Positions 56,977 through 64,000 of a DNA stretch of 64,000 nt are shown piece after piece. The notes under the pieces are model-generated. The model saw only the letters and a list, made by a program, of their open reading frames with translations. It searched no databases and had not been told where the DNA came from. A program made the translations under genes and the position numbers. The stretch's first letter is position 1, and every line of letters starts with the position of its first letter. The stretch is from Clostridium massiliamazoniense (lineage in GTDB: Bacteria > Bacillota > Clostridia > Clostridiales > Clostridiaceae), in NCBI RefSeq assembly GCF_001403635.1, contig NZ_LN879468.1, forward strand, positions 1,302,001 through 1,366,000, written 5' to 3'.

Positions 56977-59827
56977 GTGAAAAGTTATATAGATAATGTA
57001 GTTTACTTAAATCTTTTAACTACAGGGAAATCTATTGACAATGATTTTATTTTTAAAATAGACGGATTAAAAATAAATAACAATAAAGAAACATACTTTA
57101 GTAGTTTTATAAATATACCTTCCGAAGCTTTATGTATTAATAGTAATTTTTTTAAAGAAGAAACTCTAGAAAACTTATCTAAAGCTCCATTAATTGAAAA
57201 CATTATGGATGATTTTAAAGATTTTCTTTCTGATTGCCCTATAATTATTTTTAATAACCAAAATCAACAGGAACTTTTGAAAAAGCTTTTTTCATCTTAT
57301 AATATTAATTTTAATAACACAATATTAGATTGCTTTGAATTATTTATGCTTCTAGAACCATGGCATAATGATTATTCACTAGAAAATCTTTTATTAAAAA
57401 AATTCTATTTGGAGCTTCTATGACTACTTAGTTAATTTCAATATTTCAGAAGAAATGTTTAAAGATAAATTATATAGAAATACTGACTTTTACGAGGAGC
57501 CTAATAAAACTTTAGAGTTAAAAGAAAATTGTGAGGAAATATTAAAAGATCCTAGAGGATTCTCTTCCCTAAACAATAAATTTAAATTTAGGCAAGGTCA
57601 GTATGATGTTATGAAAACAGTTAGAAGTTCCTTAGAAAAAAATTTAATTTCTATTATGGAAGCTCCCACTGGTACTGGAAAAAGTATTGCTTACTTATTA
57701 CCAGCTATAACAAAAGCTTATTATAAAGGTCAAAAAATATTTATATCAACAAATACTAAAGAACTTCAACGTCAACTTGTACATAAAGACATTCCATTTT
57801 TATTAAAGAGCTTTAATTTAAATTCTAAGATTGATGTTATAAATATAAAAGGAAAATCTAATTATCTTTGCATGGAACTTATTCAATCTATTTTAAATGA
57901 TAATGTCTTTAACAATACTAGATCCTTAAAGGAAAATATGGCACTTGTTTATTTGTATAGATATTGCTATAAAGGAAAAGCTGGTGATAAAGAAGAAATA
58001 ACCTCTGAAGCTGAAATCCATCTAAACCTTAAGGAAGCAATTAAGCATTGTCTTTGCGATTCAGATGGTTGTAATATTAAAGCTTGCCCCTATGAATGTT
58101 ATTATAAAAACACAGTTGAAGCCCTTAAAACAAGTACTATTGTTATATTAAATCATTCTCTCTTATTAAAATGGCCCTATGATAGCACCATTGAAAATGT
58201 AATTATAGACGAAGCTCATAATTTAAGTGATGCAATTTTTGATGCCTATGCAGCAATACTTAATTCTAGTGAATTAAAATCCTTATTACTAGAAATATTA
58301 GATTATAAAAATAAAAAAGGTTACTTAAATTATATATGGAAATATACACCTAACAGAACTACTAACTTCAGAGAATTAGTAAGAGATAAAATAGATGTAT
58401 CTTTCTTAACTATAGACAGAATAACCTACTTAGTTTCTAAGGATCAAAGGGAATCCTATGACTTAGATGTAAGTTTTTCAAAAGAAAAATTCCTAAGCTA
58501 TGGAAAGGTAGTTCATGAATTAAAGGTTTTAAAAGAAGATTTAATTGACCTTTATAAACCTCTAAATTCTTTTATTGAGACTAATAATCTTGACAATAAT
58601 AAAACTAGAAACTTAGGAGAAATATTCATTAAAAAAGTTGAACGTATTAAGGAACTAATAGATTTTATAGATATATTCACCACTGTAGAACAAGATGAGA
58701 ATAAGTGCTATGGATTTTTCATAGAAAAAAATAAAAAGTTCTGGGAATGTTATATAAAGGATTTAAATTCATCTCTTATTTTCTTTGAGAGATTTTTAAA
58801 TAATTTAAAAAGTTGTAGTTTTCTTTCTGCAACTTTAAAAAATAATGGTACTTATAAATCCTTTAAAAATTCTCTTGCTATAGATAAAGCAAATAATAAC
58901 TTTTTAAAAGAATTAGAAGATATACCTCAAAGTTTTGACTTGAAAAATCGTTCTATTATTTATAATCCAATTGATTGCCCTAAGTATTTTGAACCTGGTT
59001 TCATAGATTTTATGGTTTCTAGTACTATAAAAATCCTTGAAAATTCTAACTGTAATATATTAATTTTGTTTACTAGTAAAAAGCGATTAATTGAATTTAA
59101 AAATAAAATTTTACCTTTTACAAGTACTAATAAAATAAACCTTTTTGAAAGAAAACAAGATATAAAGAAATTATCATTAAAAGGTTCTAGAAGTATCCTC
59201 TTAGGCTCTAAAGGATTCTTTGAAGGAATAGATATTCCTGGAGATTTATTGAATATGGTACTCATAGATAAAATGCCTAATATAAATCCATATAATCCAC
59301 TTTTCGAAAAGTTCATAGAAAATGGATTTGCCTTTAATACTATCAATACTCCTAGAGCTACAATTTCATTTAAACAATGCTTTGGAAGACTAATAAGAAC
59401 TGAATTAGATTATGGATATTTCATAATATTTGATAAGTGTAATCAAAATACTATTTTAGATAATGTTTCAAAAGAATATAAAGGAGTAAAAACTATATCT
59501 GCTCCAATTAATAATTTATTAAGAGATATTCCTCTAAGATTTAAATATTGGAATTCATTAAATATAGAATTAGTAATAAGTTCAACAATTAGAGAACTTG
59601 AAGAATTTCTTAAAACTCATGCTAGAGGTATTTACGGTAATAATACTCATCTTGAATTAGCATTAAATGATTTTTATGAAGAAAAGTTTCAAGAACTTAA
59701 TATAAAAAAGAGATTTCACATATCAACTAAAGATAAAAAATTAAATTTTATATATGAAGATAATTCATACTTAAATTTAAAAAATAAATCCCTAATAATA
59801 AAAGTAATTTTTTCAGTATTTAATTAA
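56977..59827 (+). pseudogene. dinG: DinG-type helicase with degenerate exonuclease domain, split by a frameshift in an A7 tract
   Basis: The GTG at 56977 (AAAGGAGGG ahead) opens a 148-codon frame ending at 57423. Its N-terminus VYLNLLTTGKS is a DnaQ-type domain in which the Asp/Glu of the usual DLETTG are lost. A second frame, from the ATG at 57455 to 59827 (790 residues), is an XPD/DinG helicase: EAPTGTGKS (Walker A), FeS cysteines in HCLCDSDGCNIKACPYEC, IIDEAHNL (DEAH), LLGSKGFFEGIDIP, and QCFGRLIRTE (motif VI). At 57396-57402 there are seven A. Removing one joins the frames as LLKNSIWSFYDYLVNFN and yields 949 residues, close to Bacillus DinG. Thus an A insertion, slippage-dependent expression, or a read error; the helicase part itself looks intact. 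Confidence 0.82.
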
Positions 59828-59848
59828 AATCAAAGTACAATAAAAAAT

Positions 59849-59901
59849 GCTATATAGATGAAAAGTTCTGTGACTACTCACATTAAATTCATCTATATAG
59901 C
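59849..59901. terminator. Terminator between dinG-like gene and CBS gene
   Basis: 14-bp perfect arms GCTATATAGATGAA and TTCATCTATATAGC with a 25-nt loop, between two convergent genes. Confidence 0.8.
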
Positions 59902-59927
59902 TTATTTAAATATTATCTTATTTTCTA

Positions 59928-60344
59928 TTAAACTTTACTTTCTTGGCACAATTCCTTATAGCAATACTCTATTATATCACTTCTTTTTATTATACCAATA
60001 AATATTCCATTATCATCTACCACTGGAACAAAGTTTTGAGATATAGCTAAAGAAATCAGATTCTCCATTGTTTGATCAATTGTAACCGACTTATGATTAA
60101 CCCTTCTTTCTATATCCTTTATTGAAACCTCATTAGTATTTTTGAAATTTAATTCTGGAGTATTCTTTAACTTCCAAAGTAAATCCCCTTCTGTTAAAGT
60201 TCCAACATATCTTCCATCATCATCTATTAACGGGATAGCAGTATATCCATGATGTTCCATTCTCTCAATAACTTGTCTCATTGTAGCATTTATATCTTCA
60301 TGTACCACTTCATTTTTCGGTGTCAAAAAAAACGCAATATTCAT
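59928..60344 (-). CDS. Two-CBS-domain protein
   Basis: 138 residues: CBS1 (about 8-65; TAIPLIDDDGRYVGTLTEGDLLW) and CBS2 (about 75-130; FVPVVDDNGIFIGIIKRSDII). Stand-alone CBS pairs bind adenine nucleotides or cyclic di-AMP; which one is not readable here. FFLTPKNEV at the start is typical of clostridial members. 44 bp after the exonuclease gene, so possibly co-transcribed with it. Confidence 0.88.
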   Translation of the reverse strand: MNIAFFLTPKNEVVHEDINATMRQVIERMEHHGYTAIPLIDDDGRYVGTLTEGDLLWKLKNTPELNFKNTNEVSIKDIERRVNHKSVTIDQTMENLISLAISQNFVPVVDDNGIFIGIIKRSDIIEYCYKELCQESKV

Positions 60345-60388
60345 TTCTCATCATTCCATCCTTAAACCAAATTTCAATAGGCTTTAAA

Positions 60389-61297
60389 CTATTTATTTTG
60401 CATTATTCTTTTAAATTTATAAGCAAAATTCATATAATCTACATCGTCTAATGAACTAACCATATTTTTATAAGTAATTTCTCCTGTAAGAGTTTTTTTC
60501 ACTATTATTTCTTGCAAAAGTTTATTATTACATTTAGGACAATTTCCCATTGATAAAAATCTCCAATTAAATAATGCTAAAGGATATTCAACATTAACAT
60601 CATTAACGCACTTTGGACATTTAAAATCAACATTTATGTCATCAGCATTATAATTTTTTAAATCTTTAACCCTTATAGATGGCATATTATAAACATCATC
60701 CACAATGTAGTTTTTAACTACTTTTCCATTGTATAATCTCTTAAATACATCTGCTGCATAATTAGCATCATTTAAAGCGTCATGTAACTTTTTCTTATCT
60801 AATTTTATTTTAAGCTCCTCTAATGCACTTTTAAGTCCTAAGGCTTTTTTATGTCCTAACATTTTTGTGCAATAATCTTGTATATCCAAATATTTTTTTA
60901 TCCACTGAATACTTTTATAATCATGATAATTAGAATTAGAAATAATTTCTACTATATCATCTGTAGCCCAAGAGCATATAATATTATCCTCTTCTACAAA
61001 AGCTTCTAATCCATCCATAGCTTCTTCAAAACTAATTCCATCTATAAGCTGTTCTTCCCTTATACCTGTTATTTCTGTTATCTTTGGATTTAATACATTA
61101 AATATACTAGGCTTAATATAAGCTTTGTATTCACCTGTCTTTTTCATAAATTTATCTAACTTAACAGCTCCAATTTCTATTATTTCGTTTTGAACTGAAA
61201 GCTGTCTTAAGTAACTATATTCATGATAAATATTTGGAAAATACTTAGTAATACTTTGCATGTTATTAAATTCCAAATCTATTATTATAAATCCCAT
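60389..61297 (-). CDS. DnaQ-type 3'-5' exonuclease with C-terminal zinc ribbon
   Basis: 302 residues. DEDDh exonuclease: D7 and E9 in IIDLEF, a middle Asp near ICSWATDDIVEI, and LHDALNDANYAADVF with the His-Asp pair (about 183-197). C-terminal part (about 228-265) has two CPKC pairs forming a zinc ribbon, an uncommon addition. The N-terminus resembles the KapD/ERI-1-like branch, so substrate could be RNA or DNA. It lies 62 bp downstream of the LexA-UvrD fusion on the same strand. Confidence 0.85.
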   Translation of the reverse strand: MGFIIIDLEFNNMQSITKYFPNIYHEYSYLRQLSVQNEIIEIGAVKLDKFMKKTGEYKAYIKPSIFNVLNPKITEITGIREEQLIDGISFEEAMDGLEAFVEEDNIICSWATDDIVEIISNSNYHDYKSIQWIKKYLDIQDYCTKMLGHKKALGLKSALEELKIKLDKKKLHDALNDANYAADVFKRLYNGKVVKNYIVDDVYNMPSIRVKDLKNYNADDINVDFKCPKCVNDVNVEYPLALFNWRFLSMGNCPKCNNKLLQEIIVKKTLTGEITYKNMVSSLDDVDYMNFAYKFKRIMQNK

Positions 61298-61359
61298 TTT
61301 AAAATCCCCTCACTAGTTGCAAAGAACATATTGAATTATATTAAGAAACTTCATTTTTA

Positions 61360-62799
61360 CTAATTAGTTTTATTTTTTAAAATTCCTAATACTACACCTA
61401 ATATATTACTCTCTTTTCCCTTTAATTTTATTGGCTCATATTTTGCATTTGCTGGCATTAGTAATGGTTCTTTTGAATTTAAATTCAATGTCTTTAAAGT
61501 TGCACTTCCTTCTATATCAACAGCTACAATGTCATTATGATAAGCGGAGTTTTGTGACTTTACTATAACCAAATCCCCATTATTAATATTTTTTTCTATC
61601 ATACTATCCCCTTTTACATGTAGCATAAATAAATTTTTATTTTTTCCTACAAAATAACTAGGAATATTAAATGTGCCCTCTTCTATATCATTAATTAGTA
61701 TTGGATTTCCAGCTGCAATATCACTATATACTGGAATACCTATTAAATCATTTTCTATGATACTTTTATTTTCCTCTTCATTAACTATAACTTCTTTTAA
61801 AGTGTTTCCATTATCTATTTCAAAGCTTAATACTCTTCCTTTATTTAAATCAACATAATCATATTTTTCTATGAATGATAATTTCTTTTCTACTTTCTTA
61901 TTAAACTTATTTTTTAACACAAAATTTTTTCCTCTAGTATCTCCTACTATAGCACTTATAGATTTTCCACTATAACTCCAATGATTTTTATCTATTTCCT
62001 CACCTTTATTTATAATCAATATAAAAGATCCATACTTTTCACTTTTTAAGTTTTTTATAAATATTAATTCAGCTCTACTAAGCCTTTCACAATCATCTAC
62101 TATTATATGTGGGTACTTTTTTCCATACTTTCTACTATAATTTATAGCAAAAATAGCATCATCATACTTGTCCATATATCCTAATTTATGAATCTTATAA
62201 GAATATCTATCTCTTATACTATAAATTTGATTCCTACTTTCAGAATATTTTCTTAATGATTTTCCTCTTCCTATTCTACTAACAGCGAAATATTCATCTC
62301 TTGTAAAATAATTAGATTTTATCCACTCTACTTCTTCTAATAAATAACTTATATCTATACTTTTTATAAATTTAGTAAGTTTATTATCTTTACTAAACTC
62401 TTCATATACAGACTGTAATATTTCTATTTTTTTATCTAATTTCAAGTAGACTAACTTTAACTTATTTTCTCTTATATATGATTTTACATAAGAATCTATT
62501 AATTGATTAATTTTTGAGAATTCTATCTGTTCTTTGTTTTTTATTGAAAATAAAGAATAAAAACTATGTTCCATTTCAAGTTTGGCTTTTGAATAAATAT
62601 TTTTTGCTTTTTTACTATGTTCTTCTCCACTATGAACTAGTAAAACCTTATCCTTATCATAAATGCAATAATTTCTTTCTAAATCAACTGCTTTGTAAAT
62701 AGAAACCGTTGTCTTCCCTGTACCTACAGCACCTTTTAAAATTTGCACACCTGTTTTTTTATTTTTTAAAAATTTATCTTGTCCAACTTGAAATTCCAC
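61360..62799 (-). CDS. Truncated UvrD-like NTPase fused to a LexA-type S24 autoprotease domain
   Basis: 479 residues from a GTG with AGGAG 8 nt upstream. N-terminal part (1-320) is a superfamily-1 helicase-like NTPase: Walker A GAVGTGKTT (23-31), the YDDAIFAINYS segment, and Walker B as IIVDDCERLS (232-241; Asp-Asp where UvrD has Asp-Glu). Helicase motifs IV-VI and the second RecA lobe are missing. C-terminal part (about 353-475) is a complete S24 domain: A363-G364 scissile bond in IAAGNPI, catalytic Ser399 in KGDSMIE, and Lys436 in GSATLKTL. There is no helix-turn-helix. Known for S24: RecA-stimulated self-cleavage between Ala and Gly. Inferred: DNA damage would cut the NTPase from the S24 tail. 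Confidence 0.85.
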   Translation of the reverse strand: MEFQVGQDKFLKNKKTGVQILKGAVGTGKTTVSIYKAVDLERNYCIYDKDKVLLVHSGEEHSKKAKNIYSKAKLEMEHSFYSLFSIKNKEQIEFSKINQLIDSYVKSYIRENKLKLVYLKLDKKIEILQSVYEEFSKDNKLTKFIKSIDISYLLEEVEWIKSNYFTRDEYFAVSRIGRGKSLRKYSESRNQIYSIRDRYSYKIHKLGYMDKYDDAIFAINYSRKYGKKYPHIIVDDCERLSRAELIFIKNLKSEKYGSFILIINKGEEIDKNHWSYSGKSISAIVGDTRGKNFVLKNKFNKKVEKKLSFIEKYDYVDLNKGRVLSFEIDNGNTLKEVIVNEEENKSIIENDLIGIPVYSDIAAGNPILINDIEEGTFNIPSYFVGKNKNLFMLHVKGDSMIEKNINNGDLVIVKSQNSAYHNDIVAVDIEGSATLKTLNLNSKEPLLMPANAKYEPIKLKGKESNILGVVLGILKNKTN

Positions 62800-62846
62800 T
62801 ATTTATTCTCCTTTCTCTTAATAATATATCTCTTATTGTACTCTTA

Positions 62847-62862
62847 ATGTTATACTTAACAT
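62847..62862. promoter_or_regulatory. Palindrome over the promoter of the LexA-UvrD gene
   Basis: ATGTTA-TACT-TAACAT, a 6-4-6 perfect inverted repeat 48 bp before the GTG. On the minus strand its right part overlaps a -10-like TATAAC that is 17 bp from a weak TTTTCA. The position suits an operator. Confidence 0.45.
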
Positions 62863-62908
62863 CATAATTAATGAAAATTTCAAAAATAATTAATTTTCAT
62901 ATTGGAAA

Positions 62909-62950
62909 AACTCCAAAGAAATCTAAAAAACCTTAGTTATCTTTGGAGTT
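62909..62950 (-). terminator. Terminator after the DUF262/DUF1524 gene
   Basis: AACTCCAAAGA (62909-62919) pairs with TCTTTGGAGTT (62940-62950); an A/T-rich tail follows on the minus strand. Confidence 0.7.
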
Positions 62951-63024
62951 CCCTTTATATAATTTTATATTAGTTTTCTTTTATGGTCAATAAAATGAAC
63001 CTTTATTTACATTTAATATGAAAA

Positions 63025-64000
63025 CTACATTTTAGTCCATAATTCTAAAGCTCTTGAAACTAAATCATTTTGTCTAGCTTCTAAAACTTCCATATTCCAT
63101 TCCTTATTTGAGAATATTTCTTTACTTATTTTAAATTCACTTTTCTTACTTAAGTATTGCTCAACTTTTTCTGAGAAAGGCTTATTATTAACTCTTGTAT
63201 TCTTAGCACCTGTAATTAAAACAAGATTTCCAAATTTATTTACCCAATTTCTTCTTTGGTCTGCTTTAAAGTTGCTTACCCAATATAAATCCTTTGAGTT
63301 TCTTGGTAATATATGTTCTATCATTAACTTATTACTGATTTCTAGTTCTTTTCCTTCTATTAATTCAAGTTCCATTCTTAAGAAGACATACTTTGGAACT
63401 GTCATTCTACCCTTACTATAGAAATCTATATCATTTAATGCATTTTTAAAGTAATTTATTGTTCTATCTAAATCACCAACAAATACATCATGGTTCTTTA
63501 ATTCTTCTAAAGAAGATACTTCATCTATAGCTTCTATTATTTTATATACTCTATCTAATCTTTCAGCAAAAGCATTACCATTTACCCAGTCAATAACAAC
63601 TCTCTTCTCTAAGATTTTTAAGAATTCTACTGTTGCTTCTTCATCATTAAACTTCTCTATAAATCTTATTAAAGCTGCTACCCACTCGTCATATGGAAGT
63701 AATTCTTTCATTATGTTTACTAAATTTTTGTAATATACAGCTTTATTTTTATCGGCAACATTTATATTTCCATCAATAACATAAGTACTATATACTTCTT
63801 TTAAGCTATGCATATGATTTATAAAATCTTCACCTATATATCCTTCTTTATTTAAGAATATATTTTTAGCAAATTCATCATATAAGTTACCATCAGCTTT
63901 TGATTTTAAAATCATAGCTCTCATATAGCCTATAAGTTTTTCAATTCCATCTTTACCTAAATCTATTTCATCATTTTCCCATATTTCAGTAAAATCTTTT
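63025..64000 (-). CDS. DUF262/DUF1524 (GmrSD-like) protein, 5' end outside window
   Basis: The frame is open to the right edge, so at least 324 C-terminal residues are seen and the N-terminal DUF262 part must lie beyond. The C-terminal DUF1524 domain has the HNH-like motif MIEHILPRN, then W-VNKFGNLVLITGAKNTRVNN, in which His, Asn and the second Asn form the nuclease site. This pairing is that of GmrSD, a type IV restriction system that cuts modified DNA, and of related defence proteins. An internal ATG at 63924 could be mistaken for the start. Whether the missing part has the DGQQR nucleotide site cannot be judged here. Confidence 0.85.
   Translation of the reverse strand, partial: KDFTEIWENDEIDLGKDGIEKLIGYMRAMILKSKADGNLYDEFAKNIFLNKEGYIGEDFINHMHSLKEVYSTYVIDGNINVADKNKAVYYKNLVNIMKELLPYDEWVAALIRFIEKFNDEEATVEFLKILEKRVVIDWVNGNAFAERLDRVYKIIEAIDEVSSLEELKNHDVFVGDLDRTINYFKNALNDIDFYSKGRMTVPKYVFLRMELELIEGKELEISNKLMIEHILPRNSKDLYWVSNFKADQRRNWVNKFGNLVLITGAKNTRVNNKPFSEKVEQYLSKKSEFKISKEIFSNKEWNMEVLEARQNDLVSRALELWTKM

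Noticed and set aside
61360-62799. Ordinary LexA repressor or ordinary UvrD helicase
   Set aside because: No helix-turn-helix for LexA, and helicase motifs IV-VI are missing for UvrD; the protein is a fusion of partial helicase and S24 domain.

Overview
The window reads as chromosomal DNA of a low-GC, spore-forming Clostridium sensu stricto. Gene content and order most resemble Clostridium perfringens: mreBCD with two very large class B PBPs, minCDE-rodA, spoIVFA/spoIVFB-like genes, selDAB, and a FemX-type bridge enzyme. The species is an inference. I see no rRNA, tRNA, CRISPR array, prophage, complete insertion sequence or origin. Most genes lie on the minus strand. The plus-strand genes are the partial femX-like gene, the large secreted CBM protein, dacF, pyk and the dinG-like gene.

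Layout. 1-12.2 kb is a patchwork of small transcription units: a FemAB enzyme cut by the left edge, a lone CheV, membrane and hypothetical proteins, DUF503, Dabb, an OFA-type MFS carrier, a PHP phosphoesterase, an anchored two-repeat protein, a GNAT, a frameshifted metallopeptidase, a 0.9-kb gene-free stretch, and an RlmD-type rRNA methyltransferase with a small membrane protein. 12.6-15.8 kb is one gene for a 1054-residue secreted protein with CBM2 and CBM5/12 modules around a central region I cannot place in a glycosidase family. 15.9-20.3 kb is selD-selA-selB. selD itself carries an in-frame UGA at its catalytic position, so SelD is a selenoprotein and its true start is 57 nt upstream of the first uninterrupted ATG. 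20.5-25.5 kb has comEA-like, dacF, rluD-like, an LCP protein and yqeK. 25.6-30.7 kb is translation and RNA: yhbY, obgE, rpmA, prp, rplU with its L21 leader, rng, and the radical-SAM pair TIGR03936/TIGR03960.

32.7-48 kb is the cell-shape and division block, transcribed right to left: maf, radC, mreB, mreC, mreD, PBP2-like, a second PBP2-like, minC, minD, minE, rodA, a degenerate M23 SpoIVFA-like protein and a SpoIVFB-like intramembrane protease. It couples lateral-wall synthesis (MreBCD, PBP2, RodA), septum placement (MinCDE) and sporulation sigma-factor processing. 48-57 kb has a SPOR protein, NlpC/P60, pepD, pyk, a four-S1-domain protein, a DUF2334 deacetylase-like protein and yaaA. 57-64 kb is nucleic-acid directed: a DinG-type helicase split by a frameshift in an A7 tract, a CBS protein, a DnaQ-type exonuclease with a zinc ribbon, a UvrD-like NTPase fused to a LexA/S24 autoprotease domain, and a GmrSD-like DUF262/DUF1524 protein that runs off the right edge.

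The items most worth a second look are: the LexA-UvrD fusion, with an intact Ala-Gly scissile bond and a palindrome over its promoter; a nested palindromic repeat at 52.87-53.15 kb whose inner 170 bp are missing from a sister copy at 22.8 kb; the selenocysteine codon in selD; the unassigned catalytic-like region of the CBM protein; a SpoIVFB gene whose only well-placed start is AUA; and the two frameshifted genes.
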